Origin: Agaribacillus sp965228415
Lineage (GTDB): Bacteria > Bacteroidota > Bacteroidia > Cytophagales > Cyclobacteriaceae
Direction: 5' to 3'
DNA length: 64,000 bases
Assembly: GCA_965228415.1 (NCBI GenBank)
Contig: OZ245814.1
Span: 5,394,001-5,458,000, forward strand
Shown here: positions 29,701-36,968 of the stretch, piece after piece
How the letters are laid out: each line of letters opens with the position of its first letter
How positions within the stretch are numbered: position 1 is the stretch's first letter
Notes under the pieces: generated by a model
What the model saw: only the letters and a program-made list of their open reading frames with translations
Told to the model about the DNA's origin: nothing
Databases searched by the model: none
Position numbers and translations under genes: made by a program

Positions 29701-32700
29701 AGCTCAGGCTAATTTAACGATGCTGGGTGATCTTACTATTTCAAGTACTTTCAACCCAAATGGTAATACCATTACTGTTGGCGGTGACTGGATCAATACC
29801 GGCAGTTTCCAGGAGGGAACCTCGACAGTTATCTTTAATGGCACCGCAGATCAAAACGTTACCAGCGCTTCAACGGCATTATTTTATAACTTACAGAATG
29901 CTAAAAGTTCAGGTTCCTTATTGCTAAATGGCAACGCTCAGGTAACCAATCAATTAACCATGCAGGAAGGCAATATTGATGTGCTGTCAAACACATTAAC
30001 TTTAGGAACGAATGCCATAACCGAAGGAACACTATCACATACCTCAGGAACTATTGTGGGAAAATTTGAGCGTTGGGTTAACTCCGCAGCCGGTTTCCTT
30101 TTCCCCGTAGGAAGCAACAGCGACTACAGGCCTGCTACCATTTCATTCGACGGGCTTAGTGCAGGAGGTTCTCTGGTAGCTGAATTCCTTTCGGTATCGC
30201 CAGGAACGCAGGGACTACCCTTTGATGATGCGGGATACACCGTAGAAAATACCTTTTCGGAAGGATATTGGAGTATCACGAACCCCAATACGATAACATT
30301 TACTACTTATGATATTGATCTTACAGGGAATGGTTTTGTAAGCTTTCCTATTAGCGCCGACACCCGCCTTGTATCCCGGGCAACCAATGCTAGTGACTGG
30401 TCGTCCAACGGAATTCATGTCAATACCTCAGGAACGACGGCACAAAGAGATAATATCGCAGCGTTACCTTTGGAGTTTGCTTTTGGAGACGATACTAACT
30501 GTACGCCTCCTGCCACTTCTGCTATATCCAGGGCAGTAGCCGGAACAAATTGCACAGATCAGACCGGAGTCGTATATCAGGTGACCAATACGCCGGGTTC
30601 TACCTACAACTGGACCGTAGCAGGCGGTGCGATCACCGGTGGCCAGGGCGAAAATGCCATCACCATCACATGGGGATCTACCGGGGGCACATATACAATT
30701 TCAGTAACAGAAGACAATTCGGGAGCCGGTGGGTGTGGAATTGGAACAGCAGTAAATTTGGATGTTGAAGTGAATCCACTCCCTACGGGATCAATTACCG
30801 GTGACGCCTCTGTTGCTGCTGGTACTACCGGAGAAACCTACTCAGTCACGGCACGACCAAATTACACCTACAACTGGTCTATATCAGGTGGTACAATCAC
30901 CTCTACAAACCCTAGTGCCACTGGCTCAGTTACGGTAGACTGGGGAGCGGCAGGTACCGGTAACCTATCGGTGATCGCAACTAGTGATGATTGCTCCCTG
31001 AATGCTTCCGAAGTGAGCCTTCCAGTGGACATTTTCCCTGTAATAGAGAGTAATGGAAGTGGTGGAGGTAATTGGAATGCAGGATCAAGCTGGGCAGGAG
31101 GAGTAGTGCCCCAGCCTACCAATAGTGTCAGGATTATTAACAACGATGTGATTGTCTTAAATGGAAGCGAAAGCATCGATAATATCATTATTACAACAAA
31201 TGCAACTTTACGACAAAATGATAACAGGGTCCTCACCATTACAGGAGATTTTACTAATGACGGGCTATTTGATAGTAATGAAAACAACGGAAACAGAGAT
31301 GTATTATTAATAACGGGGTCTGGCAGCACTTTGGATGGAACAGGTACGTTCGATATGGGGGATGATGGCACCCTTGAATTTCAAACCGCCACCACCATCT
31401 CGTCAGGAGCTAATCTAACCTTTAGTGGTACCCAGCAACCCCAGGTGAGAATAGACAATGATGTTATTGTAACAAACAACGGCGCAGTTACTATAGGCCA
31501 GGACCTGATAGGAGGTAATGCCAACGCCACCTGGATCAATGCCGCCAATGCTACTTTAACCGTAGGAGATGATCTGCTCGCCACGGGTCAGCTTACAGCC
31601 AGTGCAACAGGAAATACCGTAGCCTACAATGGCACCACTGACGATAACATAAAAACCACCACAAACGGTCAGTACTATAATCTTACCGTTTCAGGCAGTG
31701 GCACGGAATCAGTGCAGTCAAATCTCGAAATTTTAAACAACCTCACTATTAGTAGCGGCGTGCTAAATTCAAACGGCAACAACCTAACGGTTGGTGGTAA
31801 CTGGTTAAACACCAGCAGCTTCACCGAAGGTACACAAACTGTCACCTTCAATGGTACCGCAGATCAGACTGTTACGAATGCTTCCACGGAAACATTCCAT
31901 ACTTTGACGGTCAACAAGAACGGGGGTAGTTTGGTGTTGGTCAACGATGTGGATGTAACCAATACATTAAATTTAACTTTAGGCATTCTGAATACGCAGA
32001 CCAATGGCGTACAGTTGACGCTTGGTACCAATGTTCCCAGCGAAGGCACTTTAAACCGTACTTCAGGGTATGTATTTGGCGACTTCAGAAGATGGATTAA
32101 TGCAGCGTCCACAGGAACTGAATTTTTATTCCCTGTCGGAAGTGCCTCCCGTTATTTACCGTTGGAAATCACTTTTGATGCCATCACCACCGGGGGTTCT
32201 GTCACCGCTTCATTTACAAGCACTTCTCCCGGTAATACCGGATTACCGATCATAAACGATGGTGGCAGTGGAATTGACATTTCAAATGCATTCACAGAAG
32301 GATTTTGGACACTGACCAATGCCGACGGATTTGCAACTACGCAATATGATACTGATATCACAGGAAACGGATTTACAAGTTTTAGTTTTGATCCCTCAGG
32401 GGATACCCGGGTACTTGTCAGGCCCAATGGCATGACTAACTGGACCAGTCCTATTCCAGGTAGCCACGTAGCTGGCACAGGCGAAGAGGTACAAAGAGAT
32501 AATGTGACCACTGCTTTCCCGATTGATTTAGGGATAGGCGACATTACTAACTGTCCCACCATCTCAACTTCGCCCATCTCAGGAGATACGGAGGTCTGTA
32601 CACTTGAAGGTCCCCTTGCTTATTCAGTCACCAATACTGTAGGGTCAACCTATATATGGACTGTTACAGGAGGCACCATTCAGGAAAGTGGATCGGGGTC

Positions 32701-35173
32701 CTATACCGCTATGGATAATGACATCAACATTACCTGGAGTGCCACTGGCGGTGAAAGGACCGTGCAGGTAATCGAAGAGATCAATTGCGGAGGTACGCCA
32801 GTACAGGGTAGTCCGGTCACATTGAATGTAAATGTAAATCCTATCCCGGCGGGTTCAATAACCGGGAGTGTCAATCTGCTTCAGGGGGCGATTGGGGAGG
32901 CTTATTCCATTGTTAACAGATCCGGATACAGATACAACTGGTCCACCTCAGACGGAACCATCGTTGGTTCTAATACCAACAGCTCAGTCACTGTGGATTG
33001 GACAACATTAAATCCTACCGGGACGCTGACATTGACCGTCACCTATGATAATGCGGTAGCCGAATGCGGAGCACCTACAACACCAGAAGTGATCAACTTA
33101 CCAGTGACCTTCTTTTCGACCTTTGAGACTACCTCAAGTGGCGATTTTCATCAAAATACCACCTGGGTATGCAACTGCGTTCCAAATGCCAATGCAGATG
33201 TTGTCATTAAAAGTGGTCATACGCTGTCCTTAATAGACAACTCGATATCTTTAGGGGATCTGGAGATAGAAAATGGTGCCAGTTTGAATATGGCAGGCTT
33301 TCAACTCACCTTAAACCGGGATTTGATCTTTAACGGCGATCTAAATGGAAATGGGACTTTGCAGTTGCGGGGGAATAATACGAACATTTCGGGTACCGGG
33401 CAAAAAGCCAATGGCACCTGGCAATTTTTGGATAATAATAAAAATATTTTAGCCGGCAGTAATCTGACACTGGGCGGATCAAATATTATTGGATCGGGCG
33501 TTACACTTACCAATAACGGATCCATTACTTTTGAGGGTGATCTTTCAGGAAACGCTTCTTCCTCCACATTTATCAATGCTGCCAATAGCTCAATAGATAT
33601 CAAGGCCGGCATTTTAACAACCGGGAGATTGGAAGCCAATGCCAATAACAATACCGTCATTTATTCCGGCACAGGGGCACAAGAGATTAAAATTCCATCT
33701 GGTTCGCCTTCAGGATATTACAACCTTCAGTTATTGGGCTCCGGAAATAAGAATGTAAATTCAAATCTGGCAGTGGCCAATGACCTTACTATTAATGGTG
33801 GAACGTTGGTTGGAAATACCTTTAACATCGACGTTGGGGGCGATTGGGACAATCAGTCCGATTCATATACCCAGGGAACCAGTACCGTCACATTTAGCGG
33901 ATCGGGCCTTCAAAGTCTGACCAATACTAATAACTCGGAGACATTTTATAACCTCGAAATAGATAATAGCAGTAATGGTCAGGGTTTGACCTTCGCAACA
34001 AATAACGTGGTCAATGTGACCAATCAACTTATTCTTACCGACGGGTTTATATCTCCCACTTCCACCGAAAGGTTAATATTGGGTTCAGCCGCTTCCGTGA
34101 ATTTAAATGCCTCGGGAGGACAAGAGAATAGTTATGTAAAAGGTGTAATAACACACACTGTGGCCGCCACCGGTCCTACCGCAAAAATATTTCCGGTCGG
34201 GGATAATGATGGGTATCGAAGGGCAGATATTACTGTTACCCACGACAATACTTCTTCAACCGAATATACAGGAGAATACATCACCGCAAATGCAAATACT
34301 TTAAATAGTAGCAGCGGTTTACCTGATTTGGTCGAAGATATTAAAGATGTATCTCAACAGGGATACTGGAGAATATCAAAAGCGGCGGGCGCCAATTTAA
34401 CTACCGCCACAGCCACCTTTCACTACACCTCAGCCGATGCTGTTTCGGATTTTAATAATCTCATTATTGCCAAAGCAGATGACGAAAATACTGCCTGGAC
34501 AAAAGAGGGAGAGGGTGGAACAGGTAACATTGCCGGGACAATAACCAGCAATAGTTTCACCTCGTTTAGCATATTCTCCCTTGGTAATAACAACAGTGGT
34601 AGTAATCCACTTCCGGTAGAGTTGCTTAGTTTTGATGCAACTTTGGAAGACGGACAAGTATTGCTTGAGTGGAAAACAGCTTCGGAAATCAACAACGATT
34701 TCTTCGAAATCCAACGCTCTGAGAACGGCAATGACTGGACAGTAATTGGCGAAATAGACGGTAATGGAACCTCTAATGAAATTATCAGTTATTCTTTTAT
34801 CGATGAAGATCCAATATTTGGGAAATCCTTCTACCGGTTGAAGCAGGTTGACTTTGATGGACAGTTTGAATACTCCAATGTTGTTAGCATCGACAATGTT
34901 TTTGTCGGAAATAGAATGCAGGTCAACCTATTTCCAAATCCGACATCTGCTAATAATATCAACTTAAGGTTAACCACCGCCAACAAAAAGAATAAGATAA
35001 ATATCAGGATGGTAGGTTCGATGGGTGATATTTATTATTCGGAATCTTTTGAGCCAACCGCATTTGACAAAGACATGAATATCAGGATTGGAAAAACGAT
35101 GACGGGAGGTATCTATATACTCATTATTGAACAGGCAGGCAAGGTATTTAAGAAGAAGGTGATCATTTATTGA
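20723..35173 (+). CDS. Giant modular cell-surface protein with T9SS sorting domain
   Basis: This 4816-residue protein has a signal peptide (1-25, ending NVLSQ) and a C-terminal type A T9SS sorting domain (about residues 4730-4816, with LFPNPT and the final KVFKKKVIIY). It should therefore be exported by the Sec system, carried through the outer membrane by T9SS and attached to the surface or released. Between lie seven modules starting near residues 26, 716, 1406, 2089, 2771, 3441 and 4134. Each begins with a G8-like motif (ATWxGGxxPxxGNxVxI), followed by beta-helix-like Asn/Thr/Gly-rich sequence, a segment around GKFERWIN...LFPLGT, and two Ig-like domains of the PKD_6 type (TFSWEVIGGTI, VDWG). 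The seventh module is divergent and leads into a PVELLSFDA region common in T9SS substrates. An adhesin or surface-layer role is inferred. No catalytic domain is visible. Confidence 0.9.
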   Translation: MFKKIVGFNALVILFIFQSHNVLSQIQSNGTGGGNWTDGATWQGGIAPVSGDNVIILSGDAVTLNASRDIQNLTINNGGALSQNDNRVLTLTGNLINNGTFTSNENNGNRDVILMTGVGSTLDGTGIFDMDDDGTLEFQSAVTILASANLTFIGTQEPQVSINNNVTITNNGTVTIAEDLVGGNGNSTWINAANATLNVGDDLLATGILTANANGNTVNYNGTSDDNIKTPTGSEYWNLIVSGTQIKTVQAPLTIKNDISISSTLNPNGHNLTVEGNWLNTGIFQEGSVTVTFNGTGTQSITNATDEVFGDLTVNKSNATLTVNANVQVTGTLDITNCIIDMGSNTLTLGSSTAATGTLNSSTATIIGKFERWINATGVATLFPLGTSADYNPLEITFNNLTGGSLIGEFIPSNPGSINNPPLDDGGVNINNTYLEGYWTLSRANSLTSSDYDLSLNGNGFNSFTVTDNTRILARTSAAGDWQLDGSHVSAGFSFPVARRDNMSILSGEYTLAENNSCSFPTTSAISGTPDVCINTTGEVYTASGTTGSTFSWEVIGGTIVGGSGTGTALDPSTRSGVNLTNVTVDWGGTGGAGEVKVTEDNSGVGGCGPGEAKTLAITIHPVVTSAITGISSVPAGQTGVTYSVTNTSGYTYTWSVTGGPGNAIVSGQNTNTVTVDWGTTTGDFTLSVVASEASACSPSQQATQVDLTVSIVDVIESNGTGGGVWNDAATWIGGIIPAAGNNVRIQTGDLVTLNVSPTINNFEIESGGTLSQNDNRVLTLTGNLINNGTFTSNENNGNRDVILMTGTGSTLDGTGTFDMDDDGTLEFQTSVTILSSANLTFTGTQEPQVRVDNDVIVTNNGTVTITQDLTGGNGNSTWINGANSTLIIGDDLLDTGVLIANASGNTVNYNGDTNDNIKTPSGNEFWNLGIVGTQIMTAQANLTMLGNLTIASTFNPNGNTITVGGDWINSGSFQEGTSTVIFNGTASQNLTSATDEIFNNLTVAKNGTTLTLGNNVQVVATLDIDNCFINTGSNTLTLGSSTAATGTLNSSTATIIGKFERWINATGVATLFPLGTSADYNPLEITFNNLTGGSLIGEFIPSNPGSINNPPLDDGGVNINNTYLEGYWTLSRANSLTSSDYDLSLNGNGFNSFTVTDNTRILARTSAAGDWQLDGSHVSVGFSFPVARRDNMSILSGEYTLAENNSCSFPTTSAVSGTPDVCINTTGEVYTASGTTGSTFSWEVIGGTIVGGSGTGTALDPSTRSGVNLTNVTVDWGSTGGAGEVKVTEDNSGVGGCGPGEAKTLAITIHPVATSAITGISSVPAGQTGVTYSVTNTSGYTYTWSVTGGPGNAIVSGQNTNTVTVDWGTTTGDFTLSVVASEASACSPSQQATQVDLTVSIVDVIESNGTGGGVWNDAATWIGGIIPAAGNNVRIQTGDLVTLNVSPTINNFEIESGGTLSQNDNRVLTLTGNLINNGTFTSNENNGNRDVILMTGVGSTLDGTGTFDMDDDGTLEFQTSVTILSSANLTFTGTQEPQVRVDNDVIVTNNGTVTITQDLTGGNGNSTWINGANSTLIIGDDLLDTGVLIANASGNTVNYNGDTNDNIKTPSGNEFWNLGIVGTQIMTAQANLTMLGNLTIASTFNPNGNTITVGGDWINTGSFQEGTSTVIFNGTAGQNLTSATDEIFNNLTVAKNGTTLTLGNNVQVVAALDIDNCFIDVQSNVLTLGSGISQLGTLTRAAPATIIGKFERWVNTGNQNNLLFPVGTGTNYNPVVVTFNNLNAGSMTAEFISENPGTLNSPPLDDNSFDLNNTYTEGYWSLTRANSLSSSDYDLQLTANGFTSFTPSSDTRIVTRLNGSSNWSVNGTHDGTGFVSPVIKRTNMTLLSAQYTIAENDNCSLPTTSAITGDDNVCINETGVSYSVTGTTGSTFTWEVTGGTIQGSDSGVNLTGITVDWGASGGTGEVRVTEDNTAVGGCGAGVPVTRSITINPVPTSAISGNMTAIIDQTGVTYTITGNAGYTYDWDITGGTITAPADPDNDATGMITVTWGNTPGSGQISVVATEGAECMTPQSTAAVSLDVTLLDVIESNGSGGGVWNNAATWAGGIIPAAGNNVRIQTGDLVTLNVSPTINNFEIESGATLFQNDNRVLTLTGNLTNNGTFTSNENNGNRDVIIMTGTGSTLDGTGTFDMDDDGTLEFQTAVTIQSGANLTFTGTQEPQVRVDNDVIVTNNGTVTIAQDLVGGNGNSTWINGANSTLIIGDDLLDTGVLIANASGNTVNYNGDTNDNIKTPSGNEFWNLGIVGTQIMTAQANLTMLGDLTISSTFNPNGNTITVGGDWINTGSFQEGTSTVNFNGSSSQTISSTTAEDFFNLTMNKTGGTLTTSNHLTVSSILSLEAGALDMGANRITLGTSTASLGTLSHTAPARIIGEFERWVNTGNQTGLELPVGTSSDLREAVLTFNNLTAGSIVATFISGDPGSNGLSLDDNGTTVFNTFHEGYWKLTTANGLISTDYDADLTAGGFTSFDISTSRVLTRIASGPWTADGTHVATVGDVAKRTNITTLSSELALGDVINCSVPATASITGDVSVCINESAVTYAAIGGLAGSTYTWTVTGGTIDGGTNTGVGLTSINVTWGSIGGSGQVTVVENNNYDPVFGCGPGPAITLDVTINPVATSAISGNTTAIIDQTGVTYSVTGNAGYTYDWDITGGTITAPADPDNDATGMITVTWGNTPGSGQISVFATEGAECTTPQSTAAVSLDVTLLDVIESNGSGGGVWNNAATWAGGIIPAAGNNVRIQTGDLVTLNVSPTINNFEIEGGATLFQNDNRVLTLTGNLTNNGTFTSNENNGNRDVIIMTGTGSTLDGTGTFDMDDDGTLEFQTAVTIQSGANLTFTGTQEPQVRVDNDVIVTNNGTVTITQDLTGGNGNSTWINAANSTLIIGDDLLATGVLIANASGNTVNYNGDTNDNIKTPSGNEFWNLGIVGTQIMTAQANLTMLGDLTISSTFNPNGNTITVGGDWINTGSFQEGTSTVIFNGTADQNVTSASTALFYNLQNAKSSGSLLLNGNAQVTNQLTMQEGNIDVLSNTLTLGTNAITEGTLSHTSGTIVGKFERWVNSAAGFLFPVGSNSDYRPATISFDGLSAGGSLVAEFLSVSPGTQGLPFDDAGYTVENTFSEGYWSITNPNTITFTTYDIDLTGNGFVSFPISADTRLVSRATNASDWSSNGIHVNTSGTTAQRDNIAALPLEFAFGDDTNCTPPATSAISRAVAGTNCTDQTGVVYQVTNTPGSTYNWTVAGGAITGGQGENAITITWGSTGGTYTISVTEDNSGAGGCGIGTAVNLDVEVNPLPTGSITGDASVAAGTTGETYSVTARPNYTYNWSISGGTITSTNPSATGSVTVDWGAAGTGNLSVIATSDDCSLNASEVSLPVDIFPVIESNGSGGGNWNAGSSWAGGVVPQPTNSVRIINNDVIVLNGSESIDNIIITTNATLRQNDNRVLTITGDFTNDGLFDSNENNGNRDVLLITGSGSTLDGTGTFDMGDDGTLEFQTATTISSGANLTFSGTQQPQVRIDNDVIVTNNGAVTIGQDLIGGNANATWINAANATLTVGDDLLATGQLTASATGNTVAYNGTTDDNIKTTTNGQYYNLTVSGSGTESVQSNLEILNNLTISSGVLNSNGNNLTVGGNWLNTSSFTEGTQTVTFNGTADQTVTNASTETFHTLTVNKNGGSLVLVNDVDVTNTLNLTLGILNTQTNGVQLTLGTNVPSEGTLNRTSGYVFGDFRRWINAASTGTEFLFPVGSASRYLPLEITFDAITTGGSVTASFTSTSPGNTGLPIINDGGSGIDISNAFTEGFWTLTNADGFATTQYDTDITGNGFTSFSFDPSGDTRVLVRPNGMTNWTSPIPGSHVAGTGEEVQRDNVTTAFPIDLGIGDITNCPTISTSPISGDTEVCTLEGPLAYSVTNTVGSTYIWTVTGGTIQESGSGSYTAMDNDINITWSATGGERTVQVIEEINCGGTPVQGSPVTLNVNVNPIPAGSITGSVNLLQGAIGEAYSIVNRSGYRYNWSTSDGTIVGSNTNSSVTVDWTTLNPTGTLTLTVTYDNAVAECGAPTTPEVINLPVTFFSTFETTSSGDFHQNTTWVCNCVPNANADVVIKSGHTLSLIDNSISLGDLEIENGASLNMAGFQLTLNRDLIFNGDLNGNGTLQLRGNNTNISGTGQKANGTWQFLDNNKNILAGSNLTLGGSNIIGSGVTLTNNGSITFEGDLSGNASSSTFINAANSSIDIKAGILTTGRLEANANNNTVIYSGTGAQEIKIPSGSPSGYYNLQLLGSGNKNVNSNLAVANDLTINGGTLVGNTFNIDVGGDWDNQSDSYTQGTSTVTFSGSGLQSLTNTNNSETFYNLEIDNSSNGQGLTFATNNVVNVTNQLILTDGFISPTSTERLILGSAASVNLNASGGQENSYVKGVITHTVAATGPTAKIFPVGDNDGYRRADITVTHDNTSSTEYTGEYITANANTLNSSSGLPDLVEDIKDVSQQGYWRISKAAGANLTTATATFHYTSADAVSDFNNLIIAKADDENTAWTKEGEGGTGNIAGTITSNSFTSFSIFSLGNNNSGSNPLPVELLSFDATLEDGQVLLEWKTASEINNDFFEIQRSENGNDWTVIGEIDGNGTSNEIISYSFIDEDPIFGKSFYRLKQVDFDGQFEYSNVVSIDNVFVGNRMQVNLFPNPTSANNINLRLTTANKKNKINIRMVGSMGDIYYSESFEPTAFDKDMNIRIGKTMTGGIYILIIEQAGKVFKKKVIIY
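21767..25885 (+). repeat. Near-identical tandem duplication of ~2.05 kb inside the giant gene
   Basis: Bases 21767-23815 and 23837-25885 match almost base for base at a constant offset of 2070. This covers the second half of unit 1 plus the first half of unit 2, against the second half of unit 2 plus the first half of unit 3. Only scattered substitutions separate them. This indicates a recent unequal crossover or duplication. It also makes the region liable to misassembly from short reads. Confidence 0.9.
26775..29829 (+). repeat. Second near-identical repeat pair inside the giant gene (offset 2046)
   Basis: Bases 26775-27783 and 28821-29829 are nearly identical at an offset of 2046. They cover the end of unit 3/start of unit 4 and the end of unit 4/start of unit 5. 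One short patch breaks the pattern: at 29486-29520 unit 5 has the version found in unit 3 (25391-25425), not that of unit 4 (27440-27475), as expected from gene conversion. Confidence 0.85.
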
Positions 35174-35651
35174 TCCTATTAGCGTGTAATTTTATTCGCT
35201 ATATAAGATAAATTGCGGGCAGGTTTGACATTGAATCCATTTACATATTGCCATTTTATACGGCAAAGAAAGGAAAATGGGAAATCACAGCTTAGCCACA
35301 ATCCGGTGGGGGTTTATGTTGGAATATTCAATATCAGGGCATTTTTTATGTTAATGGCGGATGATCAAAAAGAATGAGTATTTAACAGGTTATTGCACAT
35401 ATCAAATATAAAATTGGTTATTTAAGAGTATTTCAGTCAAGCATTTTTCCGGTTTTAAACCAATAATTCTCTGTACATTTCCCGTGTAACAAACACTGGC
35501 CGTTATCGCCGTAAACCAGTATCTAATTGATTAATTTCGAATTCGCTAAAACTTGCCCTTTATCTAGCCAAATGTGCCTGCCGGCGGTTTCCCGCCATTT
35601 AGGCTAACAGGCGCCACTTAACCAAAAGATCAATTTTAATCATAATGAGTC
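35174..35651. other. Intergenic region with a GC-rich hairpin before the GIN-domain gene
   Basis: No gene is supported in these 478 bases. Near the right end GCCTG (35576-35580) can pair with CAGGC (35608-35612), enclosing a GGCGG/CCGCC stem (35583-35596). This structure would lie about 40 nt upstream of the next start codon and could be a leader hairpin. The rest is AT-rich and featureless. Confidence 0.35.
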
Positions 35652-36410
35652 ATGAACCAAACACTATTTCTGAAAAAAGTAGCAGTGTCACTGTTTTCCA
35701 TCAGTTTGTTTGTGCTTTTTTCAAATTCGACACTTCCAAAAGATGATGTTACCAAAAAAACATTAACGCTTTCGGAATTTAAAAACATCGCGTTAAACGC
35801 CAATTACACAATCTATCTGAAGCAAACCAACAAGCAGGAAGTCACCATTGAGGCGCTTTCCGAGATTTTTCAGTTGACGAAAATAGCCGTTAAGGATGGA
35901 ACTTTGGTGGTGAATATGGAGCGGGATAAAAGCAAAAACAAAAGTCTGTGGGACAAACTTGATAAAATCAAGATTAATCCCATCATGAAGATTTATGTAA
36001 GCATGAAGGACGTGAGGGACCTGAGCGTAAACGGCGGCGGAAAAATAATTGCCGAAAACTCTATTAGTTCCAAAAATTTAAACCTTTCAGTCACGGGTTC
36101 CGGAGATATGGAAATAGACGTCAAAGGTGAAACATTGAACACGAATATATCAGGCTCCGGCAATATAAAACTGAAGGGCTATGCTTCTACCAACAGCATT
36201 TCTCTTAGCGGAAGTGGTTCTTTGCGTGCCTTTGATATGAACCTGGAAAAAAGCCAGGCTAAGGTAAGCGGATCAGGAAGTTGCGAAATCAATGTCAGTG
36301 ATGAATTGAAAGGCGAGATCTATGGAAGTGGCAACATTTCGCACAAGGGTAACACCAGGAGTGTCACCAAAAAAACCTATGGCAATGGTAATATACAGCG
36401 AGCCTATTAA
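35652..36410 (+). CDS. GIN-domain (DUF2807) putative adhesin-like protein
   Basis: A 252-residue exported protein with a signal segment (LKKVAVSLFSISLFVLFSNS) and one DUF2807/GIN domain (PF10988). The region opens LSEFKNIALNANYTIYLKQTNKQEVTIEA-like, then passes into a right-handed beta-helix-type series of short Gly/Ser turns (VTGSGDMEIDV, ISGSGNIKL, LSGSGSL, VSGSGSCEINV, IYGSGNISHKG) and ends in GNGNIQRAY. These repeated SGSG turns are diagnostic of the family, which is widespread in Bacteroidota and probably periplasmic or surface-bound. No function is established. It follows the giant surface protein on the same strand, 478 bp away, so co-transcription is unlikely. Confidence 0.88.
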   Translation: MNQTLFLKKVAVSLFSISLFVLFSNSTLPKDDVTKKTLTLSEFKNIALNANYTIYLKQTNKQEVTIEALSEIFQLTKIAVKDGTLVVNMERDKSKNKSLWDKLDKIKINPIMKIYVSMKDVRDLSVNGGGKIIAENSISSKNLNLSVTGSGDMEIDVKGETLNTNISGSGNIKLKGYASTNSISLSGSGSLRAFDMNLEKSQAKVSGSGSCEINVSDELKGEIYGSGNISHKGNTRSVTKKTYGNGNIQRAY

Positions 36411-36968
36411 AGACCTACCGGAGTGTCTCTAGTTAGATTGCTTTTGCCTGGGTATTTAACCAATTCAAAACGCGGGCAAAAGTGATCCCCTCCGGGAAAC
36501 CGGTATAAAAATCCTGGATGGCAAAACTGTTTTAAAGAAAAACCCGGCATGCACCCACCCTCTTAACACCTTCAATTTTTTGGTCAATACGGCCGTTATA
36601 CAAAATATTCTCCTAACAACCAGGGGATGGATCGGTCATCCGGTAAAACCCGGGTTATCAAAAAGACCAGTCGCTTGTTCGCAATCGACGAAGTACATAC
36701 CTTCCTGAAAAAAATTTCAAAGCCATGATGGCTGTGGTAACCGAATGAATAATTTTATTTGCGTTCATTTTTATAATTTTGGATATAAGCCTAAATTTGA
36801 ACGCTGACAATTTAAATAAATCAGGTTATTTAGCACCCGATTAAAGCTGACTAACAATTCCATTTGGGTGACAATAATTTCCTATTTTTTTTAGTATCGG
36901 GCAGACGTATAATTTAAATCCTACGTTAAATATCCATAAACTTTCAAGCGGAGGAAACGGACGTAAGT
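36411..36968. other. Intergenic region without recognisable gene
   Basis: These 558 bases carry only short, unrecognised open frames on either strand and no clear repeat. The left 300 bases are richer in G+C than the right part and might be a decayed coding fragment, but I could not identify it. A GGAGGAAA ribosome-binding-site-like sequence lies just upstream of the next start codon. Confidence 0.4.

Larger units (their letters stand above)
20798..33121 (+). repeat. Six tandem ~2-kb coding repeats
   Basis: The repeat unit starts (ATC/ATT/ATA then GAA or CAG, AGT or TCC, AAT GG) fall at 20798, 22868, 24938, 26987, 29033 and 31043. This gives unit lengths of 2070, 2070, 2049, 2046, 2010 and about 2079 bp. 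Every length is a multiple of three, so the reading frame is kept. Units 1-5 keep long DNA stretches almost unchanged; unit 6 is more diverged and the region after 33122 is only distantly related. Confidence 0.92.

Noticed and set aside
20798..33121. CRISPR or satellite array suggested by regular repeats
   Set aside because: The units are about 2 kb, coding and in frame, without short repeat-spacer structure. No CRISPR array was found in the window.
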